20,917 bases of DNA from Chloroflexota bacterium. GTDB taxonomy: Bacteria > Chloroflexota > Anaerolineae > Anaerolineales > DRMV01. The notes below the pieces were generated by a model, which worked only from the letters and a program-made list of their open reading frames with translations, was not told the origin of the DNA and did no database searches. The translations under genes and the position numbers were made by a program. Below are positions 8,157 to 14,643 of this stretch, one piece after another (within the stretch, counting starts at the first letter, position 1; every line of letters begins with the position of its first letter). Location: positions 1-20,917 of the forward strand of contig JAADFA010000003.1 of assembly GCA_013153135.1 (NCBI GenBank). The letters are read 5' to 3'.

Positions 8157-8167
8157 TGAGGCGCCCA

Positions 8168-8176
8168 TGGTACAAT
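8168..8176 (+). promoter_or_regulatory. Extended -10 promoter for cupin-psuG-decarboxylase operon
   Basis: TGGTACAAT is a -10 hexamer (TACAAT) with a TGn extension, 50 bases before the cupin ATG. Its -35 zone coincides with the opposite-strand TATAAT, and no TTGACA match is seen, as can happen for extended -10 promoters. Confidence 0.55.
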
Positions 8177-8184
8177 CCCCAAGG

Positions 8185-8205
8185 CTGGGCGTACCCCATG
8201 CCCAG
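8185..8205 (+). other. Small 5'-leader hairpin of the cupin mRNA
   Basis: CTGGGC (8185-8190) and GCCCAG (8200-8205) form a 6-bp stem with a 9-nt loop, at or just after the expected transcription start. It may stabilise the mRNA 5' end. There is no T tract, so it is not a terminator. Confidence 0.35.
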
Positions 8206-8226
8206 AACTGCTTTAGGAGTCGAGGG

Positions 8227-8604
8227 ATGCCTGTACGATCGGCCTCTCAAGTACCAATGCGCCCTGTGAGCGCGGGACGAGGTGTGTTTATCCAGGTGCT
8301 TATCCCGCCCGAAGAAGGGCCTCATTTTGCCATGCGACGGTTCACTATCCAGCCCGGTGGCTGGATGCCACAGCACACCAATCAGGTAGAACACGAGCAA
8401 TATGTCTTGCAGGGCCGGGCTCGCATCGCTATCGGCGATACGGTCTACGACGTCGGCCCGGGGGATGTGGTCTTTATCCCCGCGGGTGTGCCTCACTGGT
8501 ACAAGAACGTGGGCGAGGAGGATTTCGTCTTCCTCTGTCTAGTACCGAACCGACCCGATCAGCTGACCATTTTGGACCCCCGTGAACCGGACATAACCGA
8601 CTAG
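8227..8604 (+). CDS. Single-domain cupin protein
   Basis: A 125-aa cupin. The start at 8227 is chosen because AGGAG (8215-8219) lies 7 nt upstream; a longer reading from 8167 would begin in the promoter and lacks a ribosome binding site. Motif 1 reads GGWMPQHTNQVEHEQYVLQG (residues 44-63) with candidate metal ligands His50, His56 and Glu57. Motif 2 reads GPGDVVFIPAGVPHWYKN (77-94) with His90. Such small cupins bind a divalent metal and act as isomerases, dioxygenases or sugar-binding regulators; the ligand cannot be read here. The psuG ribosome binding site begins at its stop codon, so the two are co-translated, and a role linked to nucleoside or sugar metabolism is possible. Confidence 0.85.
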   Translation: MPVRSASQVPMRPVSAGRGVFIQVLIPPEEGPHFAMRRFTIQPGGWMPQHTNQVEHEQYVLQGRARIAIGDTVYDVGPGDVVFIPAGVPHWYKNVGEEDFVFLCLVPNRPDQLTILDPREPDITD

Positions 8605-8613
8605 GGAGGGTGT

Positions 8614-9621
8614 ATGGCGTCTCCCACGTGGCAACAGGTGTTGGATATCGCGCCGCGGGTACAGGAAGCAATTGAGAGTCGGCTCCCCGTGGTCGCGCTT
8701 GAGACCGCGGTGATCACCCATGGCCTGCCGTATCCAGCGAATTGGGAGCTAGCCATCCGTTTGGTGGATGAGGTGCGCCGGGCCGGCGCGATCCCCGCGG
8801 TGATTGGCATCCATCGTGGCCGCATCCGGGTTGGTATGACAGAAGAAGAAATGGAGGACTTGGCCCAACGAAGTCGTGCGCGCCTCTTGCCACCCCCCGC
8901 GCGTTTGGCTTCTTGGCCTGAGCCTCCGGCCAAAGTTAGTGTACGGGATCTCGCCCCTCTGCTCATCCGCCTGGGCGAAGAGGCCTACGGAGGAACCACA
9001 GTCGCGGCCACCGCGTGGATCGCGCATCTGGTCGGGATTCGTTTTTTTGCGACGGGCGGTATCGGTGGGGTACACTTGCGCCCGTCGTACGATATTTCCG
9101 CGGATTTACCCATTTTGGCGCGCACACCCATTATGGTTGTCAGCGCTGGGGCGAAGGCTGTGCTCAACCTGGACGCGACGTTGGAATACCTGGAAACGTG
9201 GGGCGTGCCAGTGTTGGGCTATAAAACCAAAACGTTCCCCGCGTTCTTCAGCCCCAAGAGTGACTGGGAAGTACCCCATCCTCTGTTGGATGGCGGTCCC
9301 CTCACCCCGGAAGAGCAGGCGGCTCGCATCGCCTATATTCACTGGCATGAGCTGCATCAACCATCGGGGGTGTTGTTGGCCGTTCCACCGCCCAAGGGGC
9401 TGCCCTGGAATGAAGTGCGAGCTGCTGTAGCTCAGGCCCAAGCCGAAGCCGAAGCGCAAGGCATTCGCGGAGCCGCGGTGACACCTTTCTTATTAGAACG
9501 TCTGGCCAAGATGACCAAAGCCCAAACTGTTGAGATTAACATTGACTTACTATTAAACAACGCGCATGTTGCCGCGCGTGTGGCTCAACAATACTGGGCC
9601 TATCACCGCGCGGGGACGTAA
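8614..9621 (+). CDS. psuG: Pseudouridine-5'-phosphate glycosidase
   Basis: A 335-aa enzyme that cleaves the C-C glycosidic bond of pseudouridine 5'-phosphate to uracil and ribose 5-phosphate, salvaging the modified base from RNA turnover. Family blocks are clear: ALETAVITHGLPYP (28-41, Glu30), KVSVRDL (Lys107), GGTTVAATAWIA, FFATGGIGGVHLRPSYDISADLP (with Asp160 and Asp164), VVSAGAKAVLNL (175-186, the Schiff-base Lys181 matching E. coli Lys166 by motif), and VTPFLLERL...INIDLLLNNAHVAA. Length is slightly above the usual 305-315 aa. AGGGAGGG (8603-8610) precedes the ATG. The usual partner psuK (pseudouridine kinase) is not adjacent; cupin and sugar-nucleotide genes flank it instead. Confidence 0.95.
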   Translation: MASPTWQQVLDIAPRVQEAIESRLPVVALETAVITHGLPYPANWELAIRLVDEVRRAGAIPAVIGIHRGRIRVGMTEEEMEDLAQRSRARLLPPPARLASWPEPPAKVSVRDLAPLLIRLGEEAYGGTTVAATAWIAHLVGIRFFATGGIGGVHLRPSYDISADLPILARTPIMVVSAGAKAVLNLDATLEYLETWGVPVLGYKTKTFPAFFSPKSDWEVPHPLLDGGPLTPEEQAARIAYIHWHELHQPSGVLLAVPPPKGLPWNEVRAAVAQAQAEAEAQGIRGAAVTPFLLERLAKMTKAQTVEINIDLLLNNAHVAARVAQQYWAYHRAGT

Positions 9622-9641
9622 TTTGCAGTGGAGGGCGAGGG

Positions 9642-10613
9642 ATGCGCGTGCTGCTCACCGGTGCGGCCGGTTTTCTAGGGTCCCATTTAGTAGACCGCCT
9701 GTTGGCTGATGGGCATCACGTGGTTGGGATGGACAACTTCTTGACCGGCCAACGAGCCAATTTAGCCCACGTGGCTCACGAACCTCGTTTCACGTTGGTT
9801 GAGCATGACGTCGCACAACCTTGGCCCGATTTGGGGCCTGTGGACGCGGTGCTGCATTTTGCCTCCCCCGCGAGCCCAAACGCTGCGTCGCCCTATGGGT
9901 ATCCAAATCTACCTATAGAGACTATGCTTACCAACAGCCAGGGTACGTATTACGGCTTGGAGTATGCACGTCGTTACGCCGCGCGCTTTTTGCTCGCTTC
10001 CACCAGCGAGGTGTATGGCGACCCCCAGGTGCATCCTCAACCCGAGACGTATTGGGGTTACGTCAACCCTGTGGGGCCGCGTGCGGTCTATGACGAGGCC
10101 AAACGTTACGCGGAAGCCATGACCATGGCTTATCATCGGCATTACGGACTGGATGTACGCATCGTCCGCATTTTCAATACCTATGGCCCACGAATGCGTT
10201 TGGATGACGGTCGGGTGATCCCAAACTTTATTGTGCAAGCGTTGCGACATCAGCCCTTGACCATCTATGGCGATGGTTCGCAGACACGCAGCTTTTGCTA
10301 CGTTGATGACTTGATTGAGGGAATTGTGCGTTTGTTGCACGTTGATGCCGCGCCCTTCCCGGTCAACTTGGGCAACCCCGATGAGTACACCATACTGGAG
10401 CTAGCGCAGACCATCAACCGTTTACTGCAAAATCCAGGTGGCTTGCGGTTTGAACCCGAACGTTATTTGGAAGGCGACCCCAAGCGACGTCGACCTGACA
10501 TTCAGCGCGCGAAAACACTGCTAGGTTGGTGGCCTAAGGTCCCTTTGGAAGAAGGTTTGCGACGCACTATTGAGGATTTCCGCCACCGGCTCCACGCGCA
10601 AAGTCCAGATTAA
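9642..10613 (+). CDS. Extended SDR, UDP-glucuronate decarboxylase-like (UDP-xylose synthase)
   Basis: A 323-aa NAD-dependent extended short-chain dehydrogenase. TGAAGFLGSHL (6-16) is the Rossmann glycine motif. LLASTSEVYGDPQVHPQPETYWG (118-139) with Ser/Thr-Glu, NPVGPR and YDEAKR (Tyr150, Lys154) give the catalytic residues, and FNTYGPRM, YGDGSQTRSFCYVDDL complete the pattern. The wording of these blocks is closest to UDP-glucuronic acid decarboxylase, which converts UDP-GlcA to UDP-xylose for surface polysaccharides. Other sugar-nucleotide epimerases or dehydratases remain possible. It lies 20 bases after psuG with a GGAGGGCGAGGG ribosome binding site and is followed by a hairpin terminator at 10661. 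Confidence 0.85.
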   Translation: MRVLLTGAAGFLGSHLVDRLLADGHHVVGMDNFLTGQRANLAHVAHEPRFTLVEHDVAQPWPDLGPVDAVLHFASPASPNAASPYGYPNLPIETMLTNSQGTYYGLEYARRYAARFLLASTSEVYGDPQVHPQPETYWGYVNPVGPRAVYDEAKRYAEAMTMAYHRHYGLDVRIVRIFNTYGPRMRLDDGRVIPNFIVQALRHQPLTIYGDGSQTRSFCYVDDLIEGIVRLLHVDAAPFPVNLGNPDEYTILELAQTINRLLQNPGGLRFEPERYLEGDPKRRRPDIQRAKTLLGWWPKVPLEEGLRRTIEDFRHRLHAQSPD

Positions 10614-10643
10614 ATTCACCAAGCCATCCATCGCGCTGCAGCG

Positions 10644-10649
10644 TATAAT
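10644..10649 (+). promoter_or_regulatory. Candidate -10 for the sigma factor operon
   Basis: A perfect TATAAT lies 95 bases before the sigma factor ATG. No convincing -35 (closest is TTCACC at 23 bp) and no TGn extension are seen. The hairpin at 10661 would begin about 5 nt into its transcript. Confidence 0.35.
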
Positions 10650-10660
10650 CAAAATGCACG

Positions 10661-10690
10661 CCGCCGAGGTTGGGGGGACTCGGCGGTTTT
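10661..10690 (+). terminator. Hairpin with TTTT after the decarboxylase gene
   Basis: CCGCCGAG (10661-10668) and CTCGGCGG (10679-10686) form a perfect 8-bp GC-rich stem with a 10-nt loop followed by TTTT. It ends the psuG operon or acts as a leader attenuator for the sigma gene, because it lies between a TATAAT and the sigma ATG. Confidence 0.65.
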
Positions 10691-10744
10691 CATCGTCTTT
10701 GTAACGTTTCCCCTGTATCTTCGTTGGAAACTACGGAGTTGGTT

Positions 10745-11293
10745 ATGACGCGTAATCATGACGCGGAGCTGGTACGTCAGGCGCAGGCGGGCGACGCCGA
10801 AGCCTTTGGCCAGTTGTACGAACGCTACCTGGCTGATGTGTATAAATTCTTTTTCTATCGCACGGGCTCACGAGACCAAGCAGAAGATTTAACAGAAGAT
10901 ACGTTTTTCAAGGCCTGGCGCCACCTCAAGCGCCTCAAGCCGGAAGACGCTGCGAACTTTCGCTTGTGGCTCTTCCGCATTGCCCGCAATACCTTGATTG
11001 ATCACTACCGTACTCAGCGTGATGAGGCCCCCTTGGAGGCATTAGGTGAAGGGCCGGTCGAGCCTTCAGGGGTGGAAGAAAGGATCTTTCGTATGCAAGA
11101 CCAAGAACGAGTCGCCCAAGCGTTGCAACGACTGCCCGACCGACTGCGCGATGTTATCATTTATCGTTTTCTGCATAACTTAAGCCACGAAGAGACCGCG
11201 CGCCTTATGGGCCTCAAACCCAACCACGTTCGGGTCTTGCAATACCGGGCGCTGAAACAGTTACGTCAGTTATTCACCGAGGAGGCGGCATAG
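10745..11293 (+). CDS. ECF (extracytoplasmic function) RNA polymerase sigma factor
   Basis: A 182-aa sigma-70 family protein. The start at 10745 is chosen because GGAG (10735-10738) is 6 nt upstream; the frame extends upstream through the terminator hairpin without a ribosome binding site. Region 2 spans about 17-85: DAEAFGQLYERYLADVYKF, AEDLTEDTFFKAW and LFRIARNTLIDHYR. Region 4 spans about 120-175: ALQRLPDRLRDVIIYRFLHN, LSHEETARLMGLKPNHVRVLQYRALKQL. Regions 1 and 3 are absent, as in ECF factors. The next gene starts at the very next base after the stop, so expression is coupled to a membrane protein that is probably its partner or anti-sigma factor. The stimulus is unknown. Confidence 0.93.
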   Translation: MTRNHDAELVRQAQAGDAEAFGQLYERYLADVYKFFFYRTGSRDQAEDLTEDTFFKAWRHLKRLKPEDAANFRLWLFRIARNTLIDHYRTQRDEAPLEALGEGPVEPSGVEERIFRMQDQERVAQALQRLPDRLRDVIIYRFLHNLSHEETARLMGLKPNHVRVLQYRALKQLRQLFTEEAA

Positions 11294-12691
11294 ATGTGGC
11301 GACGAGAACCCACCCTGGAGTACCTTTTGGCGCAATGTCTAGATGAGATCAAGGCCGGCCGGCGCACCTTCGAAGAATGCTTGGCCGCTTATCCTGCCCA
11401 TCGGGATGAACTCGAACCTTTGCTTGCCCTTGCGCTAGATTTGCAGCGCTTACCTGATCCCGAACCTTCGCCTAGCTTCCGGCGAAACGCGAAGATACGA
11501 CTGATGAATCGCATCCGGGCTGAACAGGATCGTATGGCCGCGGTGGTAGCCACGCCGACGGTGGAAAATTCCTCCGCCAAGTCTGTAACGCGCGGGTGGT
11601 GGCGTCGTTTTTGGGGATGGACAACGGCAAGTCCCCAATCTCAACCCGGAAGGAGGACAGCCATGATTTGGGCCGTCGTTTTCGCGGTCGTAGCCTTGTT
11701 CATTGGCGGAGGTGGCGTGGTATACGCCGCGCAGGATGCCTTGCCTGGTGAGCCCCTCTATTCCGTCAAAGAGACAGTTGAAGAGGTTCAGCTTCTGTTG
11801 GCGGATCCCGTTGAGGATGTGCAGCTGCACCTGGATTTTGCGGCTCGACGCCTGGAAGAGGCGCAACAGCTCTTGCAAGAAGGACGAGTAGACCTGGCCG
11901 TAAAAGCCATGGAGATGGCGGAAGAGCATTGGCAGGCTGCGCTTGTGGTCGCGGAGCAGCTGCGGGAAACGCAACCTGAAGCCTTCAACGCCTTGGTGGC
12001 CGAAGCACAAGCCTTGAAGGCGCAAGCACAGGCTTTAGAAGCCCTGAAAGAGCAGCTCATGACCCAGGCCCAGGTGGGCGCGACGGACGCCCCGGAGCAA
12101 GTGGTCGAGCGCTTGAGCCAAGTCGAGGAGCGCATGGAACAGGTACTGGAACGGGCGGACGAAGTGTTTGCGAGCGTGCCTGACCGCGGGACGCCCGTCG
12201 CGGCTCATCCCCAGGTTACCGCGACCGAAACGCCCACCGAGACCGCGACGCCTGACCATGATGAGTCCATGCCGGGCGAGCACATGACCGAAACGCCTGA
12301 GCCCTCCGAGACGCCCGACGATGATGAATACGATGACACCATGCCGACCGAAACTAGCACGCCCGAACCTAGCGAGACCCCTGACGATGATGATGACCAC
12401 TACGCCGAACCAACCCGAACGCCAGCACCGACGGAGACCAGCACGCCTGAACCCAGCGAGACGCCTGACGACGACCATGACGATGACCGGGACGACGACC
12501 ATTACCCCGAACCTACAACAACACCTGAGCCCACCCAGGCTCCAGCACCGACGGAGACCAGCACGCCCGAACCAACGGCCACCGTTGAGCCGACCCACAC
12601 GCCTGAACCGGACGATGATGACGATCATGACATGACGCCGCAGCCGGGCGATGACCACGATGATGAGGATGACGACGAGGATGACGATTAG
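11294..12691 (+). CDS. DUF5667-type membrane protein, probable sigma partner, with Asp/His/Pro/Thr-rich tail
   Basis: A 465-aa single-pass membrane protein whose ATG abuts the sigma factor stop, with GAGGAGGCGG as ribosome binding site. Residues about 8-55 (LDEIKAGRRTFEECLAAYP and following) match the cytoplasmic helix pair that begins Chloroflexota sigma-partner proteins. Residues 124-145 are one membrane helix. Next comes YAAQDALPGEPLYSVKETVE (144-163), the DUF5667 hallmark, then a helical region rich in Ala, Glu and Gln to about 295. Residues 309-465 are low complexity: TETSTPEPSETPDDD-like units with Asp/His clusters, ending in an almost pure acidic run. Known context suggests an anti-sigma role; no zinc-binding HxxxCxxC is present. 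The acidic, His-containing outer tail could bind cations, which is inference. Confidence 0.8.
   Translation: MWRREPTLEYLLAQCLDEIKAGRRTFEECLAAYPAHRDELEPLLALALDLQRLPDPEPSPSFRRNAKIRLMNRIRAEQDRMAAVVATPTVENSSAKSVTRGWWRRFWGWTTASPQSQPGRRTAMIWAVVFAVVALFIGGGGVVYAAQDALPGEPLYSVKETVEEVQLLLADPVEDVQLHLDFAARRLEEAQQLLQEGRVDLAVKAMEMAEEHWQAALVVAEQLRETQPEAFNALVAEAQALKAQAQALEALKEQLMTQAQVGATDAPEQVVERLSQVEERMEQVLERADEVFASVPDRGTPVAAHPQVTATETPTETATPDHDESMPGEHMTETPEPSETPDDDEYDDTMPTETSTPEPSETPDDDDDHYAEPTRTPAPTETSTPEPSETPDDDHDDDRDDDHYPEPTTTPEPTQAPAPTETSTPEPTATVEPTHTPEPDDDDDHDMTPQPGDDHDDEDDDEDDD
12225..12690 (+). repeat. Degenerate tandem coding repeat in the sigma partner gene
   Basis: Units encoding ETSTPEPSETPDDD recur. 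The clearest copies share a 26-base identical block at 12422-12447 and 12542-12567, 120 bases (40 codons) apart. GAC/GAT-rich runs alternate with ACN/CCN-rich runs. This looks like in-frame repeat expansion and could vary in length between strains. Confidence 0.7.
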
Positions 12692-12758
12692 GCTGGCGAC
12701 ATAACAGCGTTCAATCCCTCCCCCCGTCCCCACACCATGTTCCCCACCACAGCGGCTG

Positions 12759-12786
12759 TGCCCCCACTCGGGGGCATGGCCGTTTT
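12759..12786 (+). terminator. Rho-independent-like terminator after the sigma operon
   Basis: TGCCCCC (12759-12765) and GGGGGCA (12770-12776) form a 7-bp stem with a 4-nt loop, followed after 6 nt by TTTT. It lies 68 bases after the stop of the sigma partner gene and before the next promoter. Confidence 0.6.
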
Positions 12787-12816
12787 AAAGGCTCGCCTTG
12801 ATGGACCTAACCTCGT

Positions 12817-12846
12817 GTGACCATCTCATCCGCGCGACGTTATAAT
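12817..12846 (+). promoter_or_regulatory. Sigma-70-like promoter for LysM-trmI-Nudix operon
   Basis: GTGACC (12817-12822, four of six matches to TTGACA) is followed by an 18-bp spacer and a perfect TATAAT (12841-12846). Transcription would start near 12853 and give a leader of about 100 nt with several hairpins. Confidence 0.6.
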
Positions 12847-12886
12847 ACTGACCAGTCCATACCCTGTTTACGTAGGGCATTGAATC

Positions 12887-12935
12887 GGGCACGGCCTGCC
12901 CAAGGGAGCGTGGATTCGCAGCATCTTGGGCTTTT
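12887..12935 (+). promoter_or_regulatory. Attenuator-like leader with two exclusive hairpins
   Basis: Hairpin A pairs GGGCA (12887-12891) with TGCCC (12897-12901). Hairpin B pairs GCCCAAG (12898-12904) with CTTGGGC (12925-12931) and is followed by TTTT (12932-12935). They share bases 12898-12901, so both cannot form together. Hairpin B looks like a terminator 18 bases before the LysM start codon. The arrangement is that of a transcription attenuator; the signal is unknown. Confidence 0.45.
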
Positions 12936-12953
12936 GTCGTGGAGGATCGAATC

Positions 12954-13772
12954 ATGCGTGGCAGCATTCGATGGTTTTGGTGGGCCGGCTTCGCGATAGG
13001 GCTTATTGTCGGAATATGGGGCGCGCTGCACGTGAACACGGCCGTGCACGCGGCACCGCCCCGTGAACCCCTGACGCCCTTCCCAACGCCAACCCCACGT
13101 GAGGATGGTGCCATTATCTATCGTGTCCAGCCAGGGGATACGCTGTGGCGTATCGCAGCCATCGCTGGGGTTTCGGTCGAACAGCTGCGGGCTTTAAACA
13201 AACTTACCTCTGACGTGGTTACGCCCGGTCAAATTCTTATCCTTGGCTACGCGGTCCCCGAGGCCACGCCGACCCCAGCCCAAACGCCAACACCAACCCC
13301 CTTGCTCCCCACCCCCACGCCCGAACCGCGCAAGGGAACCATTTGCGTCTTCCTTTACGAAGACGATAACGGTAACGCGCGCTACGATGAGGACCTGGAA
13401 CCCTATTTGGCTGGTGGGCAGGTGAGCCTGCGTAATCGCTCTAACACCGTCGACCTCACGGGCACCACGCGCGCGGACGAGCCCCTGTGCTTCGAAGACT
13501 TGCCCGAAGGGGAATATAACATCGCGATGGGCATCCCCGAAGGTCTGAACCCAACTACAGCGACCAACTGGCCAGTGCGCCTGGAGGGCGGCGACGTGCT
13601 CTATGTGACGTTCGGCGCGCAACCCAACGCCGAAAGCCCTTGGTTCGCTCAAGGAGAAGGCGGTTCCTCGGTACCCATTTTCGCCCTTGTCGGTGTAGGT
13701 CTCATTCTGCTCGGCTTGGGTTTGGCGTGGTACGCCTATCGTTCCGCCCGGCCGCCTTATTTGCAACGTTAG
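12954..13772 (+). CDS. LysM-domain envelope protein with Cna-B/SdrD-like domain and C-terminal membrane helix
   Basis: A 272-aa surface protein. The ATG at 12954 is preferred over an upstream GTG because GGAGG (12941-12945) lies 8 nt before it. Residues 8-34 are a signal peptide or anchor ending in AVHA-AP. A short Pro/Thr segment precedes a LysM domain at 54-97 (YRVQPGDTLWRIAAIAGV, LNKL, VVTPGQILIL), which binds peptidoglycan or chitin-like glycans. A second TP linker (103-125) leads to a beta-sandwich at 128-222 (CVFLYEDDNGNARYDEDLEP), which resembles SdrD-B/Cna-B domains with an Asp-rich calcium-type loop. Residues 239-262 are a membrane helix followed by a basic tail. No LPXTG is present. 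trmI starts 28 bases downstream, so an envelope protein shares a transcript with a tRNA-modification gene. Confidence 0.85.
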   Translation: MRGSIRWFWWAGFAIGLIVGIWGALHVNTAVHAAPPREPLTPFPTPTPREDGAIIYRVQPGDTLWRIAAIAGVSVEQLRALNKLTSDVVTPGQILILGYAVPEATPTPAQTPTPTPLLPTPTPEPRKGTICVFLYEDDNGNARYDEDLEPYLAGGQVSLRNRSNTVDLTGTTRADEPLCFEDLPEGEYNIAMGIPEGLNPTTATNWPVRLEGGDVLYVTFGAQPNAESPWFAQGEGGSSVPIFALVGVGLILLGLGLAWYAYRSARPPYLQR

Positions 13773-13800
13773 CCCGCGCCCGGCCGAACGAGGAGGTAGC

Positions 13801-14643
13801 ATGACGTCTTCGGATTCCCCTTCCCTCGCGCGTGCCCAGGCTGGCGATTGGGTGCAGCTCACCGAGGCCAAAAGCCACCGCTTCTTCCTTATCCGCCTTA
13901 CACCCGGGCAGACCCTGCATACTCACCGCGGGGTGCTTAAACACGATGACATTATCGGCGCGGTCTGGGGTAGCCAGGTGACCACCCATTTGGGCACTCC
14001 GTTTTATGTCTTGCCTCCTACCCTGTCCGATATCCTGCGCGAAACGCGACGTCGAACGCAAATTATTTTCCCAAAAGACATCGGCTACATTTTGCTCAAG
14101 CTCAACATTGGCCCTGGGAGCCATGTAATCGAAGCCGGGACAGGTTCGGGCGCGCTCACCACGGCTTTGGCGTACGCGGTCGGCGAGTCCGGACGCGTGT
14201 ATTCGTACGAACGTCGGGCCGATATGCAAGCCCTGGCTCGCCAAAACCTGGCCCAATGGGGACTGGAGGACCGGGTGGTTTTTCATTTGCGAGATATTGC
14301 AGATGGGTTCTTGGAGCGCGACGTACCCGCGTTGTTTCTCGACGTGCCCACGCCTGAAATGTACATCGCCCAAGCGCGCGCGGCGCTGCGCCCTGGCGGC
14401 TTTTTCGGCGCCTTGGTGCCTACGACCAACCAGGTCAGCCGTTTGCTCCAGGCCCTGGAAGAACACGGCTTTGGCTTCATTGAAGTCGCTGAGATCCTGT
14501 TGCGCTATTACAAGCCTGTAGCTGAGCGTCTACGGCCTACGGATCGCATGGTTGCGCACACGGGTTACTTAATCTTTGCCCGACCGTTGTACATGCCAGA
14601 CGGCCCAGACGCGGCGCCTCCGGCCGTGGATAATGGCTCATGA
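13801..14643 (+). CDS. trmI: tRNA (adenine-N1)-methyltransferase, TrmI/Gcd14 family
   Basis: A 280-aa SAM-dependent enzyme that makes m1A58 in the T loop of tRNA and usually acts as a tetramer. An N-terminal beta-rich part (about 15-75) is followed by the family marker RRRTQIIFPKDIGYILLKL (83-101), motif I EAGTGSGALTTALA (111-124), YSYERRADMQALARQNL, the catalytic loop LFLDVPTP (Asp181), and LRPTDRMVAHTGYLIFARP (244-262). Length matches the bacterial and archaeal family. AGGAGG sits before the ATG. m1A58 is linked to heat stability of tRNA in Thermus, which fits but does not prove a thermophilic host. The stop overlaps the Nudix start. Confidence 0.93.
   Translation: MTSSDSPSLARAQAGDWVQLTEAKSHRFFLIRLTPGQTLHTHRGVLKHDDIIGAVWGSQVTTHLGTPFYVLPPTLSDILRETRRRTQIIFPKDIGYILLKLNIGPGSHVIEAGTGSGALTTALAYAVGESGRVYSYERRADMQALARQNLAQWGLEDRVVFHLRDIADGFLERDVPALFLDVPTPEMYIAQARAALRPGGFFGALVPTTNQVSRLLQALEEHGFGFIEVAEILLRYYKPVAERLRPTDRMVAHTGYLIFARPLYMPDGPDAAPPAVDNGS

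Noticed and set aside
10644..10690. Riboswitch ahead of the sigma factor
   Set aside because: Only one simple hairpin is present with no alternative pairing, so a plain terminator or attenuator is the more economical reading.
12035..12733. A 232-codon minus-strand frame rich in Val, Ile, Gly and Arg
   Set aside because: It is the mirror of the Asp/Thr/Pro repeat in the sigma partner gene; composition follows from the repeat, and there is no start signal.
13702..14466. A 254-codon minus-strand frame opposite trmI
   Set aside because: trmI on the plus strand is certain by motif, and the antisense frame shows no domain or ribosome binding site.
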